DNA of 64,000 nt, taken from the NCBI RefSeq assembly GCF_905475465.1, contig NC_062245.1, positions 8,556,001 through 8,620,000 on the forward strand, read 5' to 3'. Made by a program: the position numbers and the translations under genes. The stretch is from Pieris napi (taxonomy: Eukaryota; Arthropoda; Insecta; Lepidoptera; Pieridae). Every line of letters begins with the position of its first letter. Position 1 is the stretch's first letter. Positions 1-10,982 of the stretch are shown one piece after another. The notes beneath the pieces were generated by a model. The model searched no databases, had not been told where the DNA came from, and saw only the letters and a list, made by a program, of their open reading frames with translations.

Positions 1-64
1 GGGGATCGAACCTACGACCTCAGGAATGAGAGTCGCTCGCTGAAGTCACTAGGCCAACACTGTT
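1..64 (-). repeat. tRNA-derived SINE, head only (copy 1, cut by window edge)
   Basis: On the minus strand this reads as the SINE head: the 'ggcctagtg' A-box-like part and a 'ggttcgatcccc' B-box-like part. The body lies beyond the window edge. It matches the heads at 30567, 59152 and 63316. Confidence 0.85.
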
Positions 65-879
65 TTTTTACATGTATTTAATATATTCGAAGTATTTTTA
101 ACCTACCTAAAGCATTAAATAAGCTCATTACAAAACAATAAAGGCAATATATATGGTGGACAGAACGAGTCGTTATGTTTAGCTAATTACACCGAACAGA
201 CAAATTTGTTTAACATTGTTATTTACGAGTTTTACACAATTAAAATATGATTTTGTAACGATATTATTTTAAATCAAATGCTACGTTAATATTAATAACA
301 CAAATTCGTTTGAAACCTCGAGGCTAGGTTCTTTAATCTGTTACAATAAAATTCTGAGAATTCTCAAAAATTCTCGCGTCTTCTCGAATACTTTTTATAC
401 GTCAAAATGTAAACCACTTATAATAATACTAAGTTTAGATACTGACCCTTAACATAGCTCTTATTTCTTACGTAATTAAAGCAGCAGTAGGAGACACAAG
501 TAGGTATACAATTTAAAAGCTTTTATTTAAACGAAAACACAATTAAGATTAAAAATTAAACTATTTTAATGTTATTGTTTAACCGAAACGTATTTATGTT
601 AAACATTATAAAGCTACAATGTTACGAGTGCATGTAATTATCGTAAAATGTCACATGTTTATGTATTTTTAATTCCGCCGTATATCGAGTCGTGGCGGGA
701 AACCGTTGGCATACAATATGGTGGCGATTCGGAAATCGCTCGGCGATAAAGTTTCGTTAATGTGATGGCTTCACTATTCGATGTTGTATTTTGACGCGTA
801 TTCCTTTTTAAATGTTATTTAAAAGAATTAAAACTACACATAAAAATGCAATGTTGCTGCGAAGTGACGCTGGCTAAAG
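65..879. other. AT-rich stretch, no gene seen
   Basis: No convincing ORF. A GC-richer patch at about 672-750 contains GGCGGGAAA, an E2F-like motif, and several CG dinucleotides. It could be regulatory, but nothing supports that further. Confidence 0.5.
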
Positions 880-3181
880 CTGTAGTCTAGTCGACAAGTT
901 GAAAATGGAACAAAATAGAGATACTGCTCTTAAAATTATGTGCGATAGCTCATTCGAACCGGAATGACGCCTAGAAAAATGTGCTAAAAGCGTGTATTAG
1001 CACATAAAAAATTGCAAAAGTTATAGACAATTAAAGATGAAAAAAAAATGGCATTTAGTTTTTTGCCAATATTTAATAAACTATTAATATTAAAGAAATT
1101 TCAAATAAAGATTCTGAAAGAATAGAAAATTTCCAATAAAAAACTCCTAACTCTCGGAACTCTATCTCCATTATTTATAACTTTAATTTAACGCTGAAAA
1201 TAGGTCTGCGGGTGACATTTTTAGGATTCGCGCGTGGCGTCAAAAGCGACTACGGCACATTAATTAATTTATTTAAGGTATTGAATATTTTTTTTCAAAT
1301 TTGAAAAAATTATGGTGTGTTCTGAACACTATAATTAATTTATTCCCGTTGAAAATTTTACTTAAAGTTAATTTTTCAACAAGTTAAATAATTGTTAACA
1401 AACGAAATTTTCTCGAACGACCGTCTTAATTGTAAGTGAAAAAAAATGTTTAAATAATGGTCGTAAAAATATTTCGCTTCGTAGAGCCTTTCTTACATAC
1501 ATACTTAACAAGATCGTGCCATAAAAGTTAAAAAAATGTTTATACTTTGTTTATAACATTTTTTTTACTTAAACAAAAACTTAAAAATCCATGTAATGTT
1601 GTTAAAAAAAAATTTTATTTTCTAAATCATCGTATAATCGTTTTTTTATTAATACAAGATATTTATTGATTTACAAAAAAAAAAATTCCCGCCATTTGTT
1701 GATATTTTTTTTTTAACAAATTGAATAAATAAATATTTTTTTAAAAAATTTTAGCACAACTTTATTACGTTAAAAATTTTATGATTTTAAAAAAAAAAAT
1801 TTTAATTGTTTATAATCGTTTTTTTTAATTTTCTATTGTTTAAATAATTAGTTAAAAAAATTTTTTTTTCTAAAAGTCATAATTGACAGTCCTCTATAAA
1901 GTAACAGAAAAAAATTTTTTTTTAATCAACAATTCTATTGTTTATTAACTTACCAAGTTGTTATAAACAAATATTCAACTTTTTTTTTATTTTTTTTCTA
2001 AAACTTCTAAAATTAACAAAAACAACCATATATAAGAAAGTATAGAAAAAAAATTTTTAATTTTAAATAAAAGTAATATTCATGATAATCAAAAAATTTA
2101 CAAAAAATTTTTTTCTATACTTTGTTATATATGGTTGTTTTTGTTAATTTTAGAAGTTATAGAAAAAAAATAAAAAAAAGTTGAATATTTGTTTATAACA
2201 ACTTGGTAATAGAAAATTAAAAAAAACGATTATAAACAATTAAAAATTGTTATTTAGGAAAAAATTTTTTTTTTAAATCATAAAATTTTTAATGTAATAA
2301 AGTTATGTTAAAATTTTTTAAAAAAATATGTATTTATTCAATTTGTTAAAAAAAAATTTATCAACAAATGGCGGGAATTTTTTTTTTTGCAAATCAATAA
2401 ATATCTTGTATTAATAAAAAAACGATTGTATGATGATTTAGAAAAAAAAAATTTTTTAACATCATTACATGGATTTTTAAGTTTTTGTTTAAGTAAAAAA
2501 AATGTTATAAACAAAGTATAAATATTTTTTTAACTTTTATGGCACGATCTTGTTAAGTATGTATGTAAAAAAGGCTCTACGAAGCGAAATATTTTTACGA
2601 CCATTATTTAAACATTTTTTTTCACTTACAATTAAGACGGTCGTTCGAGAAAATTTCGTTTGTTAACAATTATTTAACTTGTTGAAAAATTAACTTTAAG
2701 TAAAATTTTCAACGGGAATAAATTAATTATAGTGTTCAGAACACACCATAATTTTTTCAAATTTGAAAAAAAATATTCAATACCTTAAATAAATTAATTA
2801 ATGTGCCGTAGTCGCTTTTGACGCCACGCGCGAATCCTAAAAATGTCACCCGCAGACCTATTTTCAGCGTTAAATTAAAGTTATAAATAATGGAGATAGA
2901 GTTCCGAGAGTTAGGAGTTTTTTATTGGAAATTTTCTATTCTTTCAGAATCTTTATTTGAAATTTCTTAAATATTAATAGTTTATTAAATATTGGCAAAA
3001 AACTAAATGCCATTTTTTTTTCATCTTTAATTGTCTATAACTTTTGCAATTTTTTATGTGCTAATACACGCTTTTAGCACATTTTTCTAGGCGTTATTCC
3101 GGTTCCAATGAGCTATCGCACATAATTTTAAGAGCAGTATCTCTATTTTGTTCCATTTTCAACTTGTCGACTAGACTACTG
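880..3181. mobile_element. 2.3-kb foldback (long inverted-repeat) element
   Basis: Left arm about 880-2061 and right arm about 2098-3181 are reverse complements of each other with few mismatches, around a loop of roughly 36 bases. The outer ends read C(T/A)GTAGTCTAGTCGACAAG on both sides. The left arm carries about 100 bases absent from the right. The inside is very AT-rich with homopolymer runs and has no ORF. Flanks GGCTAAAG and GGCCGAAA agree at 5 of 8 positions, so a degenerate 8-bp target duplication (hAT-like) is possible but unproven. A foldback or MITE-like transposon is the simplest reading; a recent inverted duplication is the alternative. Confidence 0.9.
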
Positions 3182-3371
3182 GGCCGAAAGATGATTTTAG
3201 AAAAAAATATCTTTCGTTGTTTGGTCTTAGTGTGGCTTTCAAGGTATGCAGAACTTAACTATAGAAAACATATTTTAATACTTTTAAATCTTTTATGTTA
3301 TTTACACAGAATAGGCAAAAACTTAAAAATATATATTTGAAGGTTAAAAACTATTGCCTCATTATTGACGG

Positions 3372-3663
3372 TGTAGCGAATCGTAGATACGCACTAAAAA
3401 TGTACATACTATTTTGTGTAGTATTTTCTATAAGATTTTGATGTATGTGTTAACATAAAGATAGGACACTATGAAAAGAAGAAAACTGACGTCACTCAGA
3501 ACAGACTTTTAAGACGAGTGAATATACATGTTTTTTTCCTTGGAGTTTCTATAAGAATATGAATTAATTACTGTTGTTTGTAAAGAATAAATCAATTAAC
3601 AAAGTTAAAAATGGGTTGTGATTTATAAAAAGTTAGTTTTTTAACTGTTATGAGCATCCTATA
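3372..3663 (+). mobile_element. Solo LTR related to the complete LTR element at 10342
   Basis: Starts TGTAGCG and ends CCTATA, as the complete element's LTR starts TGTAGCG and ends CCCATA. It shares several blocks in the same order: TTTTGATGTATGTG, AAAGAAGAAAACT, TTTCTATAAGAATATAAATTA-like and AAGAATAAA. It is about 50 bp longer and clearly diverged. The flanks ACGG and ACCG are a near-match 4-bp target duplication. No gag or pol lies next to it, so it is a solo LTR left by LTR-LTR recombination. Confidence 0.85.
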
Positions 3664-4854
3664 ACCGTTTATATATAGATAACTGTTCTAAATTTTTTTC
3701 TTTGTTACCACCATCTTGGAAATCTTCTAACGAAAGAGCCAACATGACTTGGATCTCAATAGTTACAGTTAAAACAAATGAACGTACGTAAGACTAGCGC
3801 AACTCATGCGTTTAAAAACAGTTGTAAAAACTGAGTCGAGGAGTTAATTAAACAATCTCCATTCACGTTCATTCTAATTACCAATAATTACCGTTATTGC
3901 GATTGGATGCAATTTTAATTCGGCAATTGCACAAGCGCAGCGACTAACGACTGGAACCAATGGCTTTTTGATCATCACATTTATGCGTTTTAATGCTTAT
4001 CTGTCTTCTAATGTTCTTTTTCGCCAGGACACAATGTTTGAATAAAACTCAATTTTCTTAGTGAAATTTGAAGAACAAATAGGTTCATTCGTATTAGTGC
4101 GTAGTGTTTTTTTTCTGTATTTTATTGTTACGGGATTACTTTAGAATGAACCGTTAAAAAATTATCGAGAGCATGTTCCTTAAGAGGTGGAGATTTACCT
4201 TCATTTGATGTAAAAATAATATCTTTATTATTTCTTATAGAAAGCATTTTATTATCTCTTTATAAAAATTATTTAAGATTTCTAAGAAAATACTACTATG
4301 CTAAAACGCGACATAGCATTAGTTTCATAATTAGATTTCTTTTAGTAAATTCATAAATGTATTTATGCAGAAGTGTATATGATAAACACACTGTATTTTT
4401 CTCTTTACTAACAGACCTGTTGTTCAGACACACAAAACTTGTTCTACAAACATCGGCCGGTCGTCCGATTGCGGAGGATATCGTCGCAATAAACTGCGCT
4501 GCAATACGGACGCTTGTCCACACGCGCTTGGCGCCCGCGTTCGTAACTCCGACCGTGCGGTCACTGTGCAACATACGGAATTACATCGAGCTGATAATAC
4601 TTTATTCTTATTCCACAATGTACATTGTACAGTTTAGCCCAAAATATAGCTATTGAGTGTTGTTTCTATCACTGTCGTGTCATTTTGTCACATACAAAGG
4701 ATTTAACCTGAATGGATAACTATAATTGAAAAGTACTGTCGAGAATCATCAACATACAACGTAAGATGATTATTAAAAGAAGTCGCATAGCATTAATTAT
4801 AGTCCTTTTATTAATATGTCATAAAAGTCAATAATGCGAGAGAAATATGTGAGA
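3664..4854. other. Intergenic; contains a CpG-rich block at about 4430-4580
   Basis: Mostly AT-rich and featureless. The block 4430-4580 is much richer in CG than its surroundings. On the minus strand it is open from an ATG at 4572 for 92 codons, without recognisable domains. It might be a first exon or promoter region, or chance. I see no TATA box or other support. Confidence 0.3.
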
Positions 4855-4925
4855 ACCGTAGTTAGTGGGGATTCGTGGTCTTTCCTTTCGGGGAAAAGGC
4901 GTGATGATATAAATAAATAAAATAT
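4855..4925 (+). repeat. Probable LINE 3' end with (TAAA)n tail
   Basis: A short GC-richer sequence ('ggggattcgtgg ... ggcgtgatgat') runs straight into 'ataaataaataaaata'. This is the form of a truncated non-LTR retrotransposon ending in a simple-repeat tail. The family is not identified. Confidence 0.4.
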
Positions 4926-5569
4926 TAATATCTATATTGTAGCTATTTAAATTTGCCGCATTAAGGTTATATTTGTTATTTTATATTTCCCTTCGGTCTA
5001 ATTTTAACATAATTGTTCATTAAATAAAATAAATTTTAATTGTGTACAACGTAATCATTGTACCAATAAGATCCAAGTCACATAGTGGTGCCATCTAGTA
5101 GCAACTAGGAACATTGCAGCTAAACTTTTCAAACTTATTTCGACAAAATTTTCAGCTCACATACTTTTATTATCGTAACTATAATACACAAGGTATAGAC
5201 AATATAAAATTTACCAATCACCTAACCAAAAAACTATCAACTCCATACAAATCCTTTGTAAACTAGCCAATTAAAACAAGGCAAGTCGACGTCGGCCATC
5301 TTAAATCTGTGAGCGTGTATTGGCAATATCTGGGCGCACCTATTACAGTGCGTGCACACGTTCATCCTGGATTTAACACCACCGCCGAGCTTAAACATGC
5401 CCTAATATTCTCTCTACAATGCTGTGTGGATTTGCTTTTTAGTCCACTATTGAAATGTTATAAACTGCTTTAATTCGGTCAAGAAGAGTTATATAATGTG
5501 ATGTTTTTATTTAATAAGAGACTATATGTGTTTGATACATATGGGTCTCAAACTTGGGCGCCCACTAAA

Positions 5570-5990
5570 GCGCAGCATACAAAGCTATATAGGTGTGTCA
5601 AAGATCGATGTAACGATGAAGAAAACAAAATAAGATAGGGAAGAAAAGAATAGACAAAATAAAAAAATACAGTTTTAAGGAAAACAACTACGGTAACAGA
5701 TGTTACAATAAAAATAAATAAACTAAAGTGGAAATGGGCCGGGCACATCGCAAGAGGAACAGAAAAGAGGAGAAAAAAAGTTCTAAACTCGTGCCCAAAC
5801 GAAAAAGAGAAAGAGAACTTAAAGGTAGATTGACCAAATTAAAGAAACTGCAGTAGGTACATGGCAGAGGATTGGCGGGATTTGGAATAGGCCAAAAAGG
5901 CACACTGATACCTAAAAGAAGATCGAAATAGAAACGTGTTTAAATGTAAAAGTATCTGAATTAAATTATTATTATTATTATTAAATGAAT
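5570..5990 (+). pseudogene. Decayed RTE-type LINE, C-terminal region and 3' tail
   Basis: The reading frame at about 5727-5767 gives LKWKWAGHIARGTEK, matching the C-terminal LKWRWAGHMIREKKEKW block of the intact LINE at 22264-24968. Stops and frameshifts follow. The 3' part ('gtgtttaaatgtaaaagtat') recurs at 26039-26062, and the copy ends in an (ATT)n run. It is a dead, 5'-truncated insertion. Confidence 0.75.
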
Positions 5991-6027
5991 TATTATTATA
6001 AGTCTCATAACCCTTATACGTATATAT

Positions 6028-6343
6028 GTTAACGTAAAATTGTAAACACCGTTAGATTGTAATCTATCTCGCGAGATTATAAACTGTCGAAAGATTGTGA
6101 ACCTCAGCTTACTGCTTACAATTTAACGTATTATTATTCGGTAGATTGTACTACACTAACTAAGTTATCATTCAAACTTCTTTGGTCAATTACAGATTAA
6201 TTTTACTTTCCAACAATTTCATATAACTACCGAATAATAATACGTTAAATTGTAAGCAGTTCGTTGAGGTTCACAATCTTTCGACAGTTTATAATCTCGC
6301 GAGATAGATTACAATCTAACGGTATTTACAATTTTACGGTGAC
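6028..6343. mobile_element. MITE family A, copy 1
   Basis: 316 bp. Terminal arms of about 117 bp start GTTAACG on the left and GTCACCG on the right strand, and both continue TAAAATTGTAAACACCG-like. The middle of about 80 bp is unique to the family. It is flanked by TATATAT on the left and ATATATA on the right, so it sits in a (TA)n target. Copies at 51059 and 60718 are near-identical. The 62-aa ORF starting inside it is only a by-product of the arm sequence. Confidence 0.93.
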
Positions 6344-7059
6344 ATATATATATTGGAAACATTTTATCGTTTTCTTCCTGCCAACAGGAAATAATTTAAG
6401 TTTCGAGAATCAAAGCCAAGACCGTGACGGGCCGTGTCTCGACAACACATAGAATAGAAACCTTCTGTTATTTTTTTAAAATCTATCTTGCAATAGTCAC
6501 GAAGACATTTAGAAATTTGTTATGTAGTTGCATCTTTGACTTAAGCGGCGAACAGTCTGGTGGCTTCGGCTCCCTGATTTATTATCACACTAAAATTAAT
6601 GCTTTATAAATGTGTTACACTTTTAATACCTGTTAATATTACCAATATCAACCTGGAGAACGTCCTCTTGTAAGACTTTATGTAATACATGAAAATCAAT
6701 ATAATATCTAGCTAATAAAAATTGCATAAATGTATGCATAATTTGGCGAGGTTATAAAACAGGCACATTAAATTAGAATTTGCACATAGTATGATTATTT
6801 ATCACGGCAGTCAATAATGTCGGATGGTAATGACTGCACTAAATATGATTTAGTGATAGTGATGTATAGGCGGCCATAATACGGTGATTCATGAACAATG
6901 CCGATGAATTTTAATGCCAGCTGCTTAAATATTAAGTAAATAAATTGCTGATGAAGCTTCTATTGGTCATTCGTGCTATAATCACAGCCCAATACGCATA
7001 TAACGTCTTTATTAAAAGGTTAAAGGTTCGTGGACTCAGTTTCCTCACTTAGACTTTCA
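6344..7059. other. Intergenic, no gene seen
   Basis: AT-rich sequence with only short chance ORFs. Confidence 0.5.
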
Positions 7060-7284
7060 TTAGGTCCGTTGTGCGTAAAGTCCTGGCCAACTATACCAGC
7101 CTACCTCCTTCCAGCAGCACAGAAGTGTCCTGGTTACTTCACAGGCGTCACGGAGCGACCTTATTGCTCCGAGGATTTCTGCACGTTGTTTAGCCACAGC
7201 CTCGCATTCCAGGACTATATGGGTGACTGATTCCTCTGCGCTGACATAGCCTCTGTATATGAGGCTGTCTGTCGCGCCCAGGAC
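7060..7284 (-). pseudogene. Non-LTR retrotransposon fragment, C-terminus of the RT ORF
   Basis: On the minus strand one open frame runs from about 7284 to a TAA at 7060-7062. It reads SLIYRGYVSAEESVTHIVLE then CEAVAKQRAEILGAIRSLRD. The THIVLEC block is the 'H-x-L-x-x-C' C-terminal signature of jockey/R1-type elements. It is 5' truncated; the RT catalytic core is missing. The exact clade is an inference. Confidence 0.75.
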
Positions 7285-8232
7285 AAAAAGATGTTAATGA
7301 AAGAAAAAAATATATTATCCCTATATTAATATTACAGCCCAAAGACAAAAAACATTTTTTTTATATATTTCATTACATTTGAAAACCACTATGGTTTGTA
7401 TTAATGTATAATAACAATAGGAGTCTTCTTAGCTCAACATATACATATTGTTTTTTTGAAATGTGATCCATTACCCATTTTAATCAATAGAGTGATCCGT
7501 GTCCTCTAATTACTGTCCAGAGAATACAATTTGAGTCATTACTCGAATTATGACTGGACATTTTATACAGATAGTAATGTCTACAGACAAACGTATTATT
7601 TGATTTTGACGGCTCCTTTCCAAAATAAATTCTTTTTCCTATAGTTTTCAGTACTTCTTAACTTACACATCAGAAACATTTTATTAATCGTGAGTATGTA
7701 TTGGAATTCCTGTGGGTTCCAGACCTTGGGTTAGGCACTCAATTTACCGATATTTTTCTGATTATCAAGCAAATTATTCTGGTCTAATGTAGATTGCCAC
7801 CTGTGCCCTTAAACGAGAAACCAACTTAGCATCTAAGGCTGGATTCAATTGCACTTTGAAGAACAAAATATATGCAGATTTAGTTTAAGATATTTAAGCT
7901 TCTAAATTATAAGATTCTTTTCCTTTACGACCTTGTAAACATAAAAATAAGTACTGCTAAGCCAAAATCATATGCATATAACTATATTTACATACATATT
8001 ATATTTTTAGACCATTTATGAGGGTTGAATCCACTTGATATAATTTAACAGCATTGCACGATCAGATAAATATCGTAATAATTTCACATTGTTGCACATT
8101 ATCGCGAATCTAACCCATAAAACTAGAGTCTGATCAAAAACTGGCGTTCAGAGAGGCATAAATCACATCTTAACAACGCATCGATGATTATAACCAGTTA
8201 TAACCGTGGCCACAGACTAATTACAGTAGTAA
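7285..8232. other. Intergenic, no gene seen
   Basis: AT-rich, no supported feature. Confidence 0.5.
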
Positions 8233-8268
8233 TAATGTCATGCCGGACTTTTATCCGGCATGACATTA
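8233..8268. repeat. Perfect short hairpin (15-bp stem, 6-nt loop)
   Basis: TAATGTCATGCCGGA, loop CTTTTA, then the exact reverse complement followed by a run of A. It could be a snap-back replication product or a protein-binding dyad. No function can be assigned. Confidence 0.85.
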
Positions 8269-9047
8269 AAAAAAATCGGTCCATTTTTTTGAGGTTACAA
8301 ATCATATTCATAGCAGTTCTGTTGTCAACCAATGAGTGGATTCAGTAATTACTTATAATCTAGATGGCGTTAGCACACCCTAACAAAGAACGTTATGTAC
8401 CGACAAAAATTTAAGATTAATTTAGTTTTTTCAATATTCATTATTATCTGCCAATTCAAACTAGACTTGACTATGTAATTGTTATTACATTAGGTCTAGG
8501 TCTAGGCTTAGGGTCTTGTTTTTTTTAGTCTAGGATGTCTGTAACTATTCCGTTATCATTTGTTATAAGCAAATAGGCTACTTTAGTAATCTGTGGGTGG
8601 CGGTTTCCACTCGATGTTTTCCTTATTATACGGTATATATGTTATACGCGCATGGACATAAATACCATTGGTTCGGGTTGAGATTCGAAGGTTACGTTAG
8701 TTAATTGTAGGTATACATAAACAAAAGATCACACTGATGCCTGATATTTTTTTTTCCTACTGCTTATCTAATCTGTGGAATGAATGTATTACAGCAGAGG
8801 GTAATGAGAGCCGCGAATGCGCTGTTTTGATTTAATGTCGGGGAATAATGGCAATCAATATGTGTATCAGTGGCCAGAATGAGCCGTAAAATTGTTGTGA
8901 AACTTGCCTATTTTAATTTAAAAAGCAAATTATAACAATTTTTTTTTACTTATTTATTTATTTTCTATATTTTAAAGAAATCAAACACACACACAACAGC
9001 AAGCAATACTGGTCGAGCGAGTATAAGTTAAGCCGCGTACAAATTAT
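8269..9047. other. Intergenic, no gene seen
   Basis: Includes a short degenerate run of (TAGGTC) at 8491-8515. Three units do not make this a telomeric repeat. Confidence 0.5.
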
Positions 9048-9224
9048 TTGAAGAAGCCTATTTATGAAGGTGTGCAATTATTTAATAAATTACCATCCAA
9101 AATTCGTAATATTAGAGTTCTTAACCAATTTAAAAGGGCATTAAAGATACAATATGAACCTAGTAGACAAACATTAGTAGGAGTTCGTTTAACTATTTCT
9201 TACAGTAACTTAATACTATTATGA
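9048..9224 (+). pseudogene. Non-LTR retrotransposon fragment (GV-x-L-x-NKLP C-terminus)
   Basis: The frame from 9048 to TGA at 9222-9224 gives KKPIYEGVQLFNKLPSKIRN and then IRVLNQFKRALK. The pattern 'G-V-x-x-(F/Y)-N-x-L-P-x-x-I' followed by a lysine-rich helix is the C-terminal end of many jockey/CR1-group reverse transcriptase ORFs. It is heavily 5' truncated. The tail is (ATT)-rich around 9398-9412. Confidence 0.75.
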
Positions 9225-10033
9225 TAGAAAACACACAAAATATTTTAATACAAATTAAACTTAGACCAACTTACGTTAAGGATGTAGGTATCTAGTTAGC
9301 TTCTAGATTACATTATTCAAATGTATTTATACTAGATAATATGTACTAAAAAATGGAGATAAGCTTTCTATACCCACATAATATTAAAAAATTGTTTTAT
9401 TATTATTATTACTATGTAGGTTTAAGTAAGCTAGTTGGCTAGACTAAATTTACTAAAATGTATTTATGTATGTATTTACAATATTCTACTAAATATCTGG
9501 AAATAAGAACTATTACCCTTTGACATATAAAGTTGCACGATGGTCAAATACATGATAATACAGTTATTCTTTCCAATTTCTACACGCGTGGACCTTGAAA
9601 ACTTGGCACATACTTTTAAACACAATTTCCACCGCCTAACTAACAAACAGCCATAGATTTAATCTAGCTCTTAAAGCAGTCCATAACACAATAAACCAAT
9701 AAAAGTAGAATATAAATAAAAATAACTGCGCTGTTGTAAATAAGGAGTAGCGAGTAACTCAGGCTCAGGGTGACACGTCAGCTTTGAGTTATGGCGTCAC
9801 ACAACATAAAATATACAACAAAAACTGTTGTTCTTCCAACAGTTTTGCCCCATATTAAGAATGAGCGTAAACAGAACGTGGATTCGGAACAAGTTCGATT
9901 TTGAGGAGTGGAGTCGCTGTTATTCAAAAATTTTCCTTCTTAGCATTAACTGTAGTTAAATGATTCCATAACTATGTGTCAGTATAGTTGGAAGTTTTTA
10001 AAGAACTGCAATTGCAACGGGCAGTAGTCTCTC
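9225..10033. other. Intergenic, no gene seen
   Basis: AT-rich, no supported gene. Confidence 0.5.
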
Positions 10034-10107
10034 TTGGTGTTAAATGAAACCGCCGCCCATGGACCCTTGTCGGCCTTTTAAACATTGGTACGCTATTTTA
10101 TTGAAGG
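10034..10107 (-). repeat. LINE 3'-end fragment ('KGRQRTCEP' family)
   Basis: The minus strand carries the pieces 'aaaaggccg' and 'ccatgggcggcggt', which recur in the same order at 17675, 30336, 30949, 31775, 41350, 42631 and 51735. These are the last codons and 3' UTR of a jockey-like LINE. In the better copies the frame reads KGRQRTCEP-x-x-NVSVH. It is followed at 10105-10127 by a (GGAAT) run. Confidence 0.7.
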
Positions 10108-10341
10108 AATGGAATGGAATGGAAGGAAGGAAAAATAGTGGAATTTCGTAATTTGCGTTTTAAAGTTGTATATAAATAAGGAATTTTATTTTCATTTATA
10201 GCTGTAAAGCAGGTACATTTATTAATTGCAGTGATTCATAATAATAAAAATAAACCAAAATATGTTTATTCATTTGACAACAATTCATTATAATGTCAGA
10301 TTTGGGAACCCATTTAAGTAAAAAATTAACCCGTGTGAGGG

Positions 10342-10582
10342 TGTAGCGTTTGTGTAGTACTTTCTTTCATATTTTGATGTATGTGGCAACACATATACCG
10401 GCGGTTAATAAAAAGAAGAAAACTAATGTCACTCAAGACAGACTTCAGAGGAGTGAGATATGTATATTTTTTTCCATGGGTTTTTCTATAAGAATATAAA
10501 TTAATGACTGTTTTGTGAAGAATAAACCAATGAACAAAGTTAAATATGGGTTATGATTTATTATAAGATAGAACATCCCATA
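10342..10582 (+). repeat. 5' LTR
   Basis: 241 bp, TGTAGCG...CCCATA. It matches 15131-15371 with no difference noticed. AATAAA occurs at 10407 and 10521. The 3' terminus is TA rather than the usual CA; it is set by the AGGG duplication and by the start of the primer site two bases later. Confidence 0.95.
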
Positions 10583-10584
10583 AT

Positions 10585-10602
10585 TGGTGACCCCGACGTG
10601 AT
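10585..10602 (+). promoter_or_regulatory. Primer binding site for tRNA-Trp
   Basis: TGGTGACCCCGACGTGAT is the complement of the 3' 18 bases of eukaryotic tRNA-Trp including CCA, as I recall that tRNA. It starts two bases after the LTR, as expected for initiation of minus-strand DNA. Confidence 0.85.
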
Positions 10603-10645
10603 GTGAAGTTTCCGACGTGATGTGAAGTTTCCGACGTGACGTGAC
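10593..10645 (+). repeat. Leader tandem repeat overlapping the primer site
   Basis: Unit CCGACGTGATGTGAAGTTT (19 bp) occurs at 10593-10611 and 10612-10630, with a partial third at 10631-10645. The first unit begins inside the primer site, so 10 bases of it (CCGACGTGAT) are reiterated downstream. Confidence 0.9.
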
Positions 10646-10982
10646 CACTTTTTGGACTCGCACTCCCAGTTGAGAACGAGCGACGAGGGCGCAACGACGA
10701 GGTGCGGCCCCCAATCGTGTCGCTCCAGGGCCAGGTGCGCCAGCAGCGCGATCGTCTGGATGGTTTTTTTTTCTTTCACGAGTCATTTGTCGCATTTACA
10801 AAACGCTTCAACTATATTATTGTGCATATATTGTTATTTGTTATATTTATATCTATTTGATATGACAACTTATATGTTTACTGTTTAGCTTACCTGTATA
10901 CTAACCGTGTGATCTGCCACTGCACCTCTCTCACAGCTACAAATTTTTTTTATTATTTCATCTTGCTTGGTCGTGTGGTATA

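Noticed and set aside
6264..6452. 62-aa ORF sharing its first 18 residues with one at 60954-61163
   Set aside because: Both are translations of the right arm of MITE A. The shared peptide reflects the repeat, not a gene family.
8491..8515. Interstitial telomeric repeat
   Set aside because: The unit is TAGGTC, not the insect TTAGG, and there are only about three units.
10105..10127. GGAAT satellite
   Set aside because: Only about four imperfect units. It is a small slippage run next to a LINE fragment.
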